A program made the translations under genes and the position numbers. Below, one piece after another: positions 52,987 through 62,046 of a DNA stretch of 64,000 nt. Below the pieces are notes generated by a model. The model had not been told where the DNA came from and did not search any database. It worked only from the letters and a program-made list of their open reading frames with translations. The stretch's first letter is position 1. Each line of letters begins with the position of its first letter. This DNA comes from CAXBDP01 sp964598395 (GTDB lineage Bacteria > Bacteroidota > Bacteroidia > Cytophagales > Cyclobacteriaceae): positions 1 through 64,000 of the forward strand of contig CAZRBW010000005.1 of NCBI GenBank assembly GCA_964598395.1. Direction: 5' to 3'.

Positions 52987-54066
52987 ATGAATGATATGAG
53001 AAATTCTGCTTGGCTTTTCATTTTCGCTTTTGTATTTATTTTTTCATCCTGTGCGGATGAAAATTACTTGGATAAAAAGCTTGCAGATGAAGCCGTATCT
53101 GCATTAGTTGAGAAAGAACGTGTGCCTGGGTTGGCTATTTCTGTTTGGCAAAAAGGCAAAATCGTATGGTCAAAAGGCTATGGTTTTGCAGATTTAGAGC
53201 AGCAAGTGCCCGTAGATCCTTTTCAAACTAGATTCCGTATTGGAAGCATTTCAAAGCCGATTGCCGCTGCTGCAATGGCAAAAGTATATGAAAGAGGCCA
53301 AATAGATTTGGACGCATCTATCTATAAGTATCTCCCTCAATTTCCTAAAAAAGAGTATGATTTTACCACCCGTCAGCTAGCTGGTCATATTGCAGGTATT
53401 CGTCATTATAACGGAACTGAATTTTTGAGTGATGATAGATACCAAACTGTGTGGGAAGGCTTAGCTATTTTTAAAGATGACTCCTTGTTATTCGAGCCAG
53501 GATCAAAGTATAATTACTCTACCTACGGCTGGAATTTGCTGAGCGCGGTTGCTGAAATAGCATCTGGAAAAGAATTTTTGAATTTAGTTCAAACAGAGGT
53601 TCTTAATCCATTGGGATTGGAAAAAACGCATGCTGATTGGAACCAAGAAATAATCCCTTGGCGTACTAGATTCTATCAACTCACGCCTACAGAAGTGCAA
53701 CACGCCCCGCATGTAGATCAAAGCATAAAATGGGCGGGTGGAGGTTTCCTCTCTACTACAGATGACCTGATCAAATTTGGCCAAGGCTTTATGAAGCCTG
53801 GTTATTTAAAGCAGGAAACATTGGATATTTGGTTGACTAGCCAAAAGCTGAATGATGGTACTGAAACAGGCTATGGTATTGGCTGGAGAGTTGGTACTCT
53901 CGCTGGCAAATATAAGTGGTTTGGCCATTCAGGAGGTTCTATTGGCGGCACCAGTTGGCTGATCGTTTTTCCTGAAGAGGAAGTGATTGTAGCTGTATTG
54001 TCTAATATTGGTGGCCTGAGCTATGGACAGGTTCCTTTCCAAGTTGGGCAGTTTTTTATAGAATAA
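52987..54066 (+). CDS. Serine beta-lactamase-like hydrolase, lipoprotein
   Basis: A 359-residue protein of the beta-lactamase/D-peptidase superfamily (class C type) with a lipobox FIFSSCADE at about residue 22, so lipid-anchored in the envelope. It has the SxxK catalytic motif in RIGSISKPIAAAAM, a tyrosine motif (YNYSTYGWNLLS, instead of YxN the pattern is YST) and HSGGSIGGTSW as the third motif. Such proteins may be peptidases or esterases; sequence alone does not show beta-lactamase activity. It stands alone, convergent with the PIN toxin gene (7-bp gap). Confidence 0.85.
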   Translation: MNDMRNSAWLFIFAFVFIFSSCADENYLDKKLADEAVSALVEKERVPGLAISVWQKGKIVWSKGYGFADLEQQVPVDPFQTRFRIGSISKPIAAAAMAKVYERGQIDLDASIYKYLPQFPKKEYDFTTRQLAGHIAGIRHYNGTEFLSDDRYQTVWEGLAIFKDDSLLFEPGSKYNYSTYGWNLLSAVAEIASGKEFLNLVQTEVLNPLGLEKTHADWNQEIIPWRTRFYQLTPTEVQHAPHVDQSIKWAGGGFLSTTDDLIKFGQGFMKPGYLKQETLDIWLTSQKLNDGTETGYGIGWRVGTLAGKYKWFGHSGGSIGGTSWLIVFPEEEVIVAVLSNIGGLSYGQVPFQVGQFFIE

Positions 54067-54073
54067 CTGCCTA

Positions 54074-54445
54074 TTAGAGATGAACTAGAAGTAAATCCAA
54101 TTGGCTAATTTTAGTTAGGTTTTTATTGGATGAACACATTGGTATTTGCTTTTCAATGGCAGACGCTGCTTTAATAGCTTCATCTAGGTTTACACCAAAC
54201 TCATGACCCAAAATAATCGCACGTTCTTTTACTGAATCGGTAAGGGCAATTACCGTAAACTCACGTATTATCCGCTTCAAAAGCACTATTTTCTTTGTAT
54301 CAAGGCTCGCTGTCCCAAGCAATTCCATTTCGGTAATTATTGAAATGTAGACGTCCTTACCTTGAAGAAAGGAGCTTATTTCATTATTACCATCTAATAA
54401 GGCAGCTAATATTCTGGTGTCTATTAATATTTTATTACTATGCAT
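54074..54445 (-). CDS. PIN-domain protein, probable VapC-type toxin
   Basis: A 123-residue PIN-domain protein, the VapC ribonuclease fold. It has the first acidic residue in KILIDTRILAALLDGN (D9; the usual DTN or DTS is DTR here), the second acid in SIITEMELLG (E39 or nearby), LDEAIKAASAIEKQIPM with the helix acid, and CSSNKNLTKI where most PIN proteins have TxDxDF. So one of the four metal-binding acids seems to be asparagine. The start lies 6 bases after the stop of a small upstream gene, which fits a toxin-antitoxin operon. Ribonuclease activity is inferred from the family. Confidence 0.75.
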   Translation of the reverse strand: MHSNKILIDTRILAALLDGNNEISSFLQGKDVYISIITEMELLGTASLDTKKIVLLKRIIREFTVIALTDSVKERAIILGHEFGVNLDEAIKAASAIEKQIPMCSSNKNLTKISQLDLLLVHL

Positions 54446-54451
54446 GATGAA

Positions 54452-54595
54452 TTATTTTAAAAGACCACTAATTTTTCCTTTATACTTTTTAGCATTAAAA
54501 CCTGCCATTTTCTTGCTGTGGCTAGCTTTGTTTAAATCTTCAAAGGCTTGATTGAGCTTGTCAAGCGAAATGGGCTTTTTTACTTCTATTGTCAT
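54452..54595 (-). CDS. Small antitoxin partner of the PIN protein
   Basis: A 47-residue reading frame, ATG at 54595 and TAA at 54452-54454, translated as MTIEVKKPISLDKLNQAFED and onward to KISGLLK. It is helical, basic near the end and of the type found as PIN-toxin antitoxins in Bacteroidota: an N-terminal short DNA-binding or helical part, then a C-terminal segment (GFNAKKYKGKISGLLK) that would bind the toxin. It lies 6 bp upstream of the PIN gene on the same strand. Too short for many gene finders. I infer antitoxin function from position and size. Confidence 0.65.
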   Translation of the reverse strand: MTIEVKKPISLDKLNQAFEDLNKASHSKKMAGFNAKKYKGKISGLLK

Positions 54596-54693
54596 ATCAC
54601 TTTTATTTTTTAATCCATCCAATATAGTTAATTCTTAGCAGATTGTGAAGCATTTTAAAGAGTATTGCATCTTTAATGGCTCTTTAGGGCAAT

Positions 54694-56091
54694 TTAAACC
54701 CACTTTTCCATGTTGACCAATGGTGAGTGGTATTTCAAATTATTTTGATGTTGATCGGGTCTATTAATTTTAAAGCCTTCTAACTGCGCAATTTCTGGAA
54801 TCCAAGTTCTCACGTATTCACCTTGTGGATCGTATCTTTTGGCTTGAGTTAAAATATTGAAATAGCGATTTTCTCTTGGGTCGTTGCCAACACCTGCCAC
54901 ATAGGCCCAGTTGCCCCAATTGCTGCATGGGTCGTAGTCGATCAGACAGTGCTCGAACCAAGCCGCTCCCCAGCGCCAGTCAATTTGTAAATCTTTGGTA
55001 AGAAAACTCGCTACATTTTGGCGACCACGATTGCTCATAAATCCCGTAAGTTTCAATTCTCGCATATTGGCGTCGATAAATGGAATGCCCGTTTCACCCT
55101 CCCGCCATTTTATAAACTTTGCTATGTCATTCCTCCACCTTATAGATTTATTGTCTTTTAGCCCTCCCTCTGCAAATAGCTTATTCCCAAATTTCCTTGC
55201 TATAAACCGAAAGTAATCTCTCCAAATAAGCTCAAAAATCAACCAATAAGTAGATTGATTTTTCTTGCGCTCCTTTTCATAATTAGCGATTTCAAAATAA
55301 ATATATCTTGGACTTATGCAGCCCAATGAGAGCCATGGAGATAATTTGCTTGAGTAATCCGTACCGATAAGACCATTTCTAGTCTCTTTGTATTCTATAA
55401 TCAAATTACTTTCCCACAGATAATAATTTAATCTCTCAAGCGCCGTTTTTTCTCCTCCCGAAAATGGAAAGGCAGAATTTGCTTGTTTTGGCGGCAAGGC
55501 AAAACCGAAGGACGCTAAGCTTGGAATTTCGCCAGCTTCCAATCCTTTTGGATATTGGATTTCGGTAGGAGCAGGAAATAATCTCCTCACTTTCGTAGTC
55601 TTTTCAGTATCTTTTCGGAACTCAGTGAATATATCAGGAATATGCTGTGCGGAAAAGGAAATATCATCGGCATGGAATAATGTGCTTTGCCAGAAATATT
55701 CGATACTTATTCCCTGCGCAAAGAGTTTGTTCTCCAATTTTTTTTCTACCAATAGTTCTTCTTGGGTAACTTCTTGGCTAGTGTAAACAATAGTAGCTTT
55801 GAGATTTTGAGCCAAGTCAGGAAGAATATCTTCTGGCTTACCTACCTTAACAAGCAAATCACCACCTATATTTTTTAATGAGGATCGCAAATCTGCTAGT
55901 GCCTCCAATAAAAATTTGAGTCTGTGAGCACCTGTTTTTGAGAATCCAAGATCGCCTTGAGCAAAGCTTCTTTGATCTATGATATATACTGGAATTTGAT
56001 ATTCAGTCTTTTGAATTGCCGAGCTGAGCACCTCATTATCATGCAGTCTCAGATCATTTCTCAACCACACAATTGCTGTCCCTTTTTTCAT
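54694..56091 (-). CDS. DASH-family cryptochrome (photolyase-like)
   Basis: A 465-residue cryptochrome/photolyase with the N-terminal alpha/beta photolyase domain for the antenna (AIVWLRNDLRLHDNEVL) and the FAD-binding C-domain: SPWLSLGCISPRYIYFE, ELIWRDYFRFIARKFGNKLF, IPFIDANMRELKLTGFMSNRGRQNVASFL, WGAAWFEHCLIDYDPCSNWGNWAYVAGVG and a C-terminal YVRTWIPEIAQL. The SNRGRQNVASFLTKDLQIDWRWG motif and the YDPCSNWGNW region point to the DASH clade, which repairs cyclobutane dimers in single-stranded DNA. Single gene on the minus strand. One octamer copy at 55098 is sense. Confidence 0.88.
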   Translation of the reverse strand: MKKGTAIVWLRNDLRLHDNEVLSSAIQKTEYQIPVYIIDQRSFAQGDLGFSKTGAHRLKFLLEALADLRSSLKNIGGDLLVKVGKPEDILPDLAQNLKATIVYTSQEVTQEELLVEKKLENKLFAQGISIEYFWQSTLFHADDISFSAQHIPDIFTEFRKDTEKTTKVRRLFPAPTEIQYPKGLEAGEIPSLASFGFALPPKQANSAFPFSGGEKTALERLNYYLWESNLIIEYKETRNGLIGTDYSSKLSPWLSLGCISPRYIYFEIANYEKERKKNQSTYWLIFELIWRDYFRFIARKFGNKLFAEGGLKDNKSIRWRNDIAKFIKWREGETGIPFIDANMRELKLTGFMSNRGRQNVASFLTKDLQIDWRWGAAWFEHCLIDYDPCSNWGNWAYVAGVGNDPRENRYFNILTQAKRYDPQGEYVRTWIPEIAQLEGFKINRPDQHQNNLKYHSPLVNMEKWV

Positions 56092-56139
56092 GTAGGAATA
56101 ACAGCCTGTGCAGAAATTGGTTATTTAATTTCTAAGAAA

Positions 56140-56856
56140 TTATGGGTTTGTGGTGTTACCAAATACCCTTTTTAGGATTGCTGTGGTTCGCTCTGCAGGG
56201 TTTGTTCTTATGGCTAATTCTTCTTGAGCTACCATAGTAAATAAGCCTTCCAAAGCCTTATGAGTTACATAAGCATCCAAATCTACCTGCACGGGTCTCA
56301 CCAGCGGAATTCGATTGTATCGAGTAAATATATCTGCCCATAAACGAGTGGCATTAGTATTTTCTAAATGCACTCGGATAATAGGGCTGAATGCAGCAGT
56401 TAGTTTAGCATGGGTATTTCTTTGTAAAAAGCGGGTGGCTTCATCATTCTCACCTTTTACTATTGCCAGTGCTTCAGTAATTGTTAATTGCCTTAAAGCA
56501 TCTCTAAAAATTGGGCCGGCCTCCTTTGAGGCGTCTTCTGCGGCTCTATTCATGGCTGTGATTGCTTTTTGAATTTCGCCATCTAAACCAATGCTTCTAA
56601 GTGCATCAGCAACAGTTTGCGCTTCGGGAGGTATGGGTATTCTAATCAGCGAATTTCCCAAGAAACCATCCACAACAGAGGCTTTGGTTACTCCATTATT
56701 AATTCCTTTGAGCAAGGCTTCGTTTATTCCCAAACGAGCCTCACTTTCGGTTAGTGGGCCAAGTCCTAGACTGCTGAGATCAATAACTGAACATGAAGAT
56801 GCCGAGAAGACAATGAATAAACCTGTTAAAGCAAAAAGTTTGAAGGATGATTTCAT
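56140..56856 (-). CDS. DUF4197 lipoprotein
   Basis: A 238-residue protein with signal segment and lipobox ASSCSVIDL. The mature part is helical and matches DUF4197: LGPLTESEARLGINEALLKGINNGVTKASVVDGFLGNSLIRIPIPPEA and the tail segment DAYVTHKALEGLFTMVAQEELAIRTNPAERTTAILKRVFG. The family is found in many Proteobacteria and Bacteroidota; its function is unknown. The gene is transcribed towards the photolyase gene and lies divergent from the S9 peptidase gene, with no obvious promoter match. Confidence 0.85.
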   Translation of the reverse strand: MKSSFKLFALTGLFIVFSASSCSVIDLSSLGLGPLTESEARLGINEALLKGINNGVTKASVVDGFLGNSLIRIPIPPEAQTVADALRSIGLDGEIQKAITAMNRAAEDASKEAGPIFRDALRQLTITEALAIVKGENDEATRFLQRNTHAKLTAAFSPIIRVHLENTNATRLWADIFTRYNRIPLVRPVQVDLDAYVTHKALEGLFTMVAQEELAIRTNPAERTTAILKRVFGNTTNP

Positions 56857-56946
56857 TTAAAATATTATTAGATAAAAAATAGAAAAGCTTTTCTAAATTT
56901 AGAGGTTAGATGTCGAAATAAAAATAAACTCAAACCTACATAGATT

Positions 56947-59400
56947 ATGATTACGAAAATAAAAAGAATTGGTCTTCTTTTGCTTAGCGTGATGATGGTA
57001 ATGCCGGCTTTTTCTCAGGAGAAACTTGGCTATCAAAAACCTCCCGCCGAAATAGCTAAGCTTGTAGAAGCACCATCAACACCTTCGGTTAGCTTTACCG
57101 AAAATGCAGATTGGATGCTATTGATGGAGCGCCCAGGGTATGGATCAATCGAAGATCTAGCTCAGGATGAATTAAGAATTGCTGGAATGCGCATTAATCC
57201 TGCAACCTCTGGCCCTAGTCGTTCTTCAGGAATGAATGGACTCATATTAAAAAATACCGCAACAGGAACAGAATATCCAATTACAGGCCTACCCGCAAAT
57301 CCAAAAATCAGTAATGTAAGCTGGTCGCCTGATGAAACTAAAATAGCATTTACACATACCACAGATTCAGAAATCCAACTTTGGGTAGCAGATGTAGCTA
57401 CGCGTAGCGCGTCTAGAGTGGGCCAATTCAAATTGGTAGATGTGATGGGTTCTACGATCACTTGGTTGCCAGACAGCAAAAACATGATTGTGATGACGGT
57501 GCCAGCAGATAGAGGGTCATATCCTCAAGCACCAAAGGTTCCAGCTGGCCCAATTATCCAAGCGACTTCTGGTGATGCGGCTCCTAGCCGTACTTACCAA
57601 GATTTGCTTCAAAATAGCTATGACGAAACATTATTCGCATATTTTGCAACATCAAGCTTGATGAAAATAAGCGTAGATGGAAATGCAACTAGCCTCAATA
57701 TGAAAGGGCTATACAAGAGTTATTCTGTTTCTCCAGATGGCAATTACATCAAGGTAGAAACTATTCAAAGACCATTTTCCTACTTAGTACCAGCGTATAG
57801 TTTTCCTTACGACGTGGATATCCACGACATCAATGGTAAGCATATCAAAAAGATCGCATCGCTTCCTTTAGATGAAAATCGCCCAACAGGCTTTGATGCT
57901 ACTGTCGATAAGCCAAGAAGCTTTAACTGGAGAGCAGATGCCGATGCACTATTGTATTGGGTGGAAGCCCAAGATGGCGGAGATCCTAGAAAAGAAGTTG
58001 CGATAAGAGATATTGTATTTGCATTAGAAGCGCCTTTTAATGGTGAGAAAAAAGCGATAGCCAAAACCTCTTTACGCTATGGTGGGATTTCTTGGGGCGA
58101 CAATAATTTTGCGCTTTTAAGTGAAAGATGGAGAGCAACTAGAATGGAGCTAACCAGTATTTTCGATCCGTCTGATCCAAATAAGCCTTTGAAGGAATTG
58201 ATTAGACGTTCTTACGATGATATCTATAACGATCCAGGCTCTCCGCTTACGGTCAGGAATGCAGCAGGTCGCAGAGTGTTAATGCGGGAGGGTAACAAAC
58301 TCTTTATGACATCTACAGGTGGTTCCCCAGAAGGAGATATGCCATTCTTTAGCAGCTTTGATGTAAATACTAAGCAGCAAGAGATATTGTGGAGATGCGA
58401 AGCCCCTTATTACGAACGCCTTACCAAAGTTGTGGATCTGGATAAAATGCAAATCATCACTATTAGAGAATCTGAGAAGGATGTGCCTAATTATCAGTTT
58501 AGAGACTTGAAAGCTAATACCATAAAGCCTATTACTGCATTCCCGCATCCAACACCAGAGCTTTTGGGTATTCAAAAGGAGCTAATTAAGTATAAGAGAG
58601 CCGATGGCATTGACCTATCTGCTGTACTTTATACTCCAGAAGGATATGATAAGGACAAAGACGGCCCATTACCAGTACTTATGTGGGCATATCCAAGAGA
58701 ATACAAGTCTGCAGATGTAGCTAGCCAGGTAAGAGGTAGCCAATATACCTTTACACGCTTAAGCTGGGGATCTCCGCTTTACTGGGTGCTACGTGGCTAT
58801 GCAATTATGGATGGTACCGAAATGCCAATTGTAGGCGAAGGCGATACTGAGCCAAATGATGGATTCGTGCAGCAATTAGTAGCAAATGCAGAGGCTGCTA
58901 TCAATAAGGTAGTAGAAATGGGAGTAGGAGACAGAAATAGAATAGGAGTGGGTGGTCACTCTTATGGGGCATTTATGACGGCCAATCTTTTAGCCCATAC
59001 GGATTTGTTCGCCGCTGGTATTGCCAGAAGTGGTGCGTATAATAGAACCTTGACTCCTTTTGGATTCCAAGCTGAGGAGCGTACCTATTGGGAGGCTCCA
59101 GATGTGTATAATACGATGTCTCCATTTATGAATGCCAATAAAGTGGATCAGCCATTGTTATTGATTCATGGTGAGGCTGATAATAATTCTGGCACTTTCC
59201 CTATCCAAAGTGAGCGTTTCTATAATGCGCTGAAAGGCCACGGAGCAACGACTAGATTGGTAATGTTGCCTCACGAGAGTCATGGCTATGCAGCGAAAGA
59301 ATCTATTCTTCATACATTATATGAAATGGATGCGTGGTTGGAAGAGCACGTGAAGAATGCGCCAACAAAACCAAATCAGGCTACTTTGCCAAATAGATAA
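56947..59400 (+). CDS. Secreted S9-family prolyl oligopeptidase-type peptidase
   Basis: An 817-residue secreted serine peptidase with signal peptide (IKRIGLLLLSVMMVMPAFSQ). The N-terminal 560 residues form a beta-propeller-like region, and the alpha/beta-hydrolase domain holds the catalytic serine in IGVGGHSYGAFMTANLLAHT, the aspartate in PLLLIHGEADNNSGTFP and the histidine in MLPHESHGYAA. The order and the GHSYGAF motif resemble S9 glutamyl endopeptidases and dipeptidyl aminopeptidase-like enzymes; the specific cleavage preference is unknown. Two octamer copies are in it (57040 antisense, near the signal peptide; 58284 sense). A terminator follows. Confidence 0.88.
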   Translation: MITKIKRIGLLLLSVMMVMPAFSQEKLGYQKPPAEIAKLVEAPSTPSVSFTENADWMLLMERPGYGSIEDLAQDELRIAGMRINPATSGPSRSSGMNGLILKNTATGTEYPITGLPANPKISNVSWSPDETKIAFTHTTDSEIQLWVADVATRSASRVGQFKLVDVMGSTITWLPDSKNMIVMTVPADRGSYPQAPKVPAGPIIQATSGDAAPSRTYQDLLQNSYDETLFAYFATSSLMKISVDGNATSLNMKGLYKSYSVSPDGNYIKVETIQRPFSYLVPAYSFPYDVDIHDINGKHIKKIASLPLDENRPTGFDATVDKPRSFNWRADADALLYWVEAQDGGDPRKEVAIRDIVFALEAPFNGEKKAIAKTSLRYGGISWGDNNFALLSERWRATRMELTSIFDPSDPNKPLKELIRRSYDDIYNDPGSPLTVRNAAGRRVLMREGNKLFMTSTGGSPEGDMPFFSSFDVNTKQQEILWRCEAPYYERLTKVVDLDKMQIITIRESEKDVPNYQFRDLKANTIKPITAFPHPTPELLGIQKELIKYKRADGIDLSAVLYTPEGYDKDKDGPLPVLMWAYPREYKSADVASQVRGSQYTFTRLSWGSPLYWVLRGYAIMDGTEMPIVGEGDTEPNDGFVQQLVANAEAAINKVVEMGVGDRNRIGVGGHSYGAFMTANLLAHTDLFAAGIARSGAYNRTLTPFGFQAEERTYWEAPDVYNTMSPFMNANKVDQPLLLIHGEADNNSGTFPIQSERFYNALKGHGATTRLVMLPHESHGYAAKESILHTLYEMDAWLEEHVKNAPTKPNQATLPNR

Positions 59401-59417
59401 ATAATAGATTACTAAAT

Positions 59418-59457
59418 AAAAATTCCCAAGCCGATTTCCATCAGCTAGGGAATTTTT
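59418..59457. terminator. Terminator between the S9 peptidase and DUF6048 genes
   Basis: Ten base pairs (59418-59427 with 59448-59457) with an inner 3-bp helper stem (59429-59431 with 59444-59446) and A/T runs on both flanks; serves the two convergent genes. Confidence 0.75.
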
Positions 59458-59477
59458 ATTTCAGCTTTTTGTGGAGC

Positions 59478-60152
59478 TTAGTTTTGCATTAACCTTTCAA
59501 AAGTTGGAGGCTCTGGCTTGCGAAATGGAATCCGATACATAATGGAATAGCCAAACCCAAACCCCCCGCTTTCTGCGTTTCCGTAGCCTGGAATCTCAAA
59601 TCCTTGCAGTTTCGCAGATTTTGTGTCCACATTGGCGCCTAATCTATATCTTATGGTATATCCCACAAATAAATTATTTCTTACTCTTACTCTTAATCCA
59701 GCTGCCACTTCCATCCAATTGGCATTTACACCTGATGTCCCTACAACATCTTGCAATATATCCCATGTTGGCACTTGAAAAATATGGCTCAACTCTTCAT
59801 CGAATTTAGCCGCGCCATAGCGAAGTCCTATAAAAACGGCATTGCCAAAAGGATTACGATGGAGAATGTTATAATCAGCGCCTATACGTAGGTAGTTTCC
59901 ATTATTCAAATAAGTATAATTACTGCCAACACCATCTACTTTGGCCCATCCTGCATCGGCAGCTATTAGGAACTTATTTAGGGCCAAATCAGCATTCAAT
60001 TCGAATGCCGACCGTTGCGGGTCAATAATGTTGGTAGCCAACTTCATAGCATCGAAGCCAACTCTCAAGCCCAAAGGCTTAAAGTCATTTTGAGCTTGCA
60101 ACGTATTGCCAAGCAACAGGAAAGCTGATATGAGACTAAAGTATAATTTCAA
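59478..60152 (-). CDS. DUF6048 outer-membrane-like protein
   Basis: A 224-residue protein with signal peptide (MKLYFSLISAFLLLGNTLQAQ) and an all-beta pattern of alternating strands (FELNADLALNKFLIAADAGW, GNAVFIGLRYGAAKF, VRVRNNLFVGYTIRYRL) that ends with FGFGYSIMYRIPF, the look of an eight- to ten-strand outer-membrane barrel. It matches DUF6048, which is usually paired with DUF6452, as here. The function is not known. Its 5' end overlaps the DUF6452 gene by 17 bp. Confidence 0.8.
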   Translation of the reverse strand: MKLYFSLISAFLLLGNTLQAQNDFKPLGLRVGFDAMKLATNIIDPQRSAFELNADLALNKFLIAADAGWAKVDGVGSNYTYLNNGNYLRIGADYNILHRNPFGNAVFIGLRYGAAKFDEELSHIFQVPTWDILQDVVGTSGVNANWMEVAAGLRVRVRNNLFVGYTIRYRLGANVDTKSAKLQGFEIPGYGNAESGGFGFGYSIMYRIPFRKPEPPTFERLMQN

Positions 60153-60594
60153 AATTGACCTCTGTTAGACGTGTCATTATTGGTGTAACCACCGTGATAC
60201 TGTCGAAACTAGAATACACAATATTTAAGTCTTTGTAGATAAGCTCAACGCCACAAAGCTCAGAAATTATTCGATACTGTACATTGTAAGAAACTTCTAG
60301 CGTATCTCTTAAATTATTTTCTCCCTCGAAAATAAATGTTGTCGTATTGTTAAGCGGATTTACTGGTAACTCATATACGTTGCCATAAAAAGTTGATCCA
60401 GTCGAAGCATTTTCATCAGCGCCAATTGCATAAATCCGCTCATACGGCAATGGAGGTGGCGGACTAGTTAAAGCCCTAAAACGCACTTTCACTTCGCTGC
60501 GAGTGCTACTACTACAGTCTGTATTGTCCTCACATGCAACAAAGGCAAATAAAAAAATCAGAAAAGCAGGAATCAGTCGGTTTTTCAAGGACAT
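60136..60594 (-). CDS. DUF6452 lipoprotein
   Basis: A 152-residue protein with signal segment and lipobox AFVACEDNTDC; it matches DUF6452. The mature part is beta-rich with cysteines at the N-terminus (CEDNTDCSSSTRSEVKVRF) and one later (ELCGVELIYKDL). It overlaps the DUF6048 gene by 17 bp, so the two are translated together and probably act together at the outer membrane. In other Bacteroidota this pair often lies near rRNA or ribosomal modification genes; here rimO is divergent from it. Confidence 0.8.
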   Translation of the reverse strand: MSLKNRLIPAFLIFLFAFVACEDNTDCSSSTRSEVKVRFRALTSPPPPLPYERIYAIGADENASTGSTFYGNVYELPVNPLNNTTTFIFEGENNLRDTLEVSYNVQYRIISELCGVELIYKDLNIVYSSFDSITVVTPIMTRLTEVNFEIIL

Positions 60595-60607
60595 GCGAAT
60601 TAGTCTT

Positions 60608-60615
60608 CAAATTTA
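60608..60615 (-). promoter_or_regulatory. -7 box for the DUF6452-DUF6048 operon
   Basis: Reads TAAATTTG on the minus strand (TAnnTTTG), 14 bases upstream of the ATG at 60594, implying a nearly leaderless start or that another box is used. Confidence 0.4.
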
Positions 60616-60677
60616 GGGAATTATTCTGTTAGACAGAGAGTTTATCCTCCATGCTTAAGCATCCCAGTTTATTTTTC

Positions 60678-60685
60678 TAATTTTG
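60678..60685 (+). promoter_or_regulatory. -7 box for rimO
   Basis: TAATTTTG (TAnnTTTG) 26 bases upstream of the rimO TTG start. The 12-base palindrome ATGCTTAAGCAT just before it (60651-60662) may be an operator or chance. Confidence 0.5.
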
Positions 60686-60710
60686 TGCCAAATTATCGGG
60701 AAGGAACACA

Positions 60711-62027
60711 TTGAAGACAAAAGGATTAAAAAAAGATAAAGTAAATATTGTAACCCTAGGTTGCTCTAAAAACCTTGTAGATAGTGAAGTACTTTTTACA
60801 CAGCTTAAGGGAAATGGAATCAAAGCTACACATGAGTCAAAAAAGGATGATGCCAATATTGTGGTCATCAACACCTGTGGATTTATTGATAACGCAAAGC
60901 AAGAGAGTATAGATACTATTCTTCGCTATGTGGATGCAAAGGAAGCTGGGACAATAGACAAGGTATATGTAACAGGCTGCTTGAGCCACCGCTACAAGGA
61001 TGATCTCGAAAGAGAAATTCCACAAGTGGATGCTTTTTTTGGAACGAATGAACTGCCAGCCCTTCTCAAAAAATTCAAAGTAAATTATAAGCATGAGCTT
61101 TTAGGTGAGCGAATTATCACCACTTCCAAGCATTATGCATATTTGAAAATAGCTGAAGGCTGTGATCGTCCTTGCTCTTTTTGTGCAATACCATTGATGC
61201 GCGGTGGACACAAATCTCGTCCTATGGAAGAACTTGTCGCTGAAGCAACTCATTTGGCGGCTAAAGGCGTAAAGGAACTTTTGCTTATTGCACAAGACTC
61301 CACTTACTATGGTTTAGACCTTTATCGCAAACGTAATTTGGCCGAACTCATGAGCCGCTTGAGTGACGTCCCAGGCATCGACTGGATTCGATTGCATTAT
61401 GCATTCCCAGCGGGCTTCCCTATGGATGTATTGGATGTGATGGCAGAGCGAGAGAATATCTGTAATTACCTAGACATGCCACTACAGCATGGCAGCAGCA
61501 GTCAGCTCAAATTGATGCGAAGAGGAATTACCAGACCAAAAACCGAAGAGCTGATAACAAACATAAGAGAAAAGGTGCCTGGCATTGCTCTGCGAACAAC
61601 TCTTATTGCGGGGCATCCTGGCGAAACTGAGCAGGATTTCCAAGAAATGCTCGATTTTGTACAGTGGGCTCGCTTCGAGCGATTAGGTATTTTCACCTAT
61701 TCACATGAAGAAAATACCCATTCACATAATTTTGAAGATGATGTTCCTGCCGAGGTAAAACAATCGCGCGCCAATGAAGTAATGGAATTGCAAGAGCATA
61801 TTTCGTCGGAGCTGAACGATGCCAAAGTTGGCAAAACATTTAAAGTTCTGATCGATAAAAAGGAGAGTGGATATTTTGTAGGCCGCACCGAGCATGATTC
61901 GCCAGAAGTAGATAATGAAGTATTAATTCCCGTGACCGAAGGCTATTTGAGAATTGGTGATTTTTGTAATATCACCATTACCGAAGCTACAGCTTTTGAT
62001 CTGTACGGAAAAATAGCTGAAGTCTAA
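60711..62027 (+). CDS. rimO: Ribosomal protein S12 methylthiotransferase RimO (TTG start)
   Basis: RimO is a radical-SAM methylthiotransferase that modifies aspartate 88 of ribosomal protein S12. The 438-residue protein begins NIVTLGCSKNLVDSE (UPF0004 domain), has VINTCGFIDNAKQESID, the radical-SAM cluster motif AEGCDRPCSFCAIPLMRG (CxxxCxxC), the LQHGSSSQLKLMRRGIT stretch and a C-terminal TRAM domain. The start is the TTG at 60711: no ATG lies near it, the conserved N-terminus begins only ten residues later and an AAGGAA ribosome-binding site precedes it. It is the first gene of a unit with bshC and the cyclo-ligase gene. Confidence 0.93.
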   Translation: MKTKGLKKDKVNIVTLGCSKNLVDSEVLFTQLKGNGIKATHESKKDDANIVVINTCGFIDNAKQESIDTILRYVDAKEAGTIDKVYVTGCLSHRYKDDLEREIPQVDAFFGTNELPALLKKFKVNYKHELLGERIITTSKHYAYLKIAEGCDRPCSFCAIPLMRGGHKSRPMEELVAEATHLAAKGVKELLLIAQDSTYYGLDLYRKRNLAELMSRLSDVPGIDWIRLHYAFPAGFPMDVLDVMAERENICNYLDMPLQHGSSSQLKLMRRGITRPKTEELITNIREKVPGIALRTTLIAGHPGETEQDFQEMLDFVQWARFERLGIFTYSHEENTHSHNFEDDVPAEVKQSRANEVMELQEHISSELNDAKVGKTFKVLIDKKESGYFVGRTEHDSPEVDNEVLIPVTEGYLRIGDFCNITITEATAFDLYGKIAEV

Positions 62028-62046
62028 ACCCTATATAAAAAGGATA

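Noticed and set aside
55455..55462. Near-match to the octamer (CCTCCCGA)
   Set aside because: One mismatch; not counted. Other near-matches were seen at about 287 and 34420 and were also left out.
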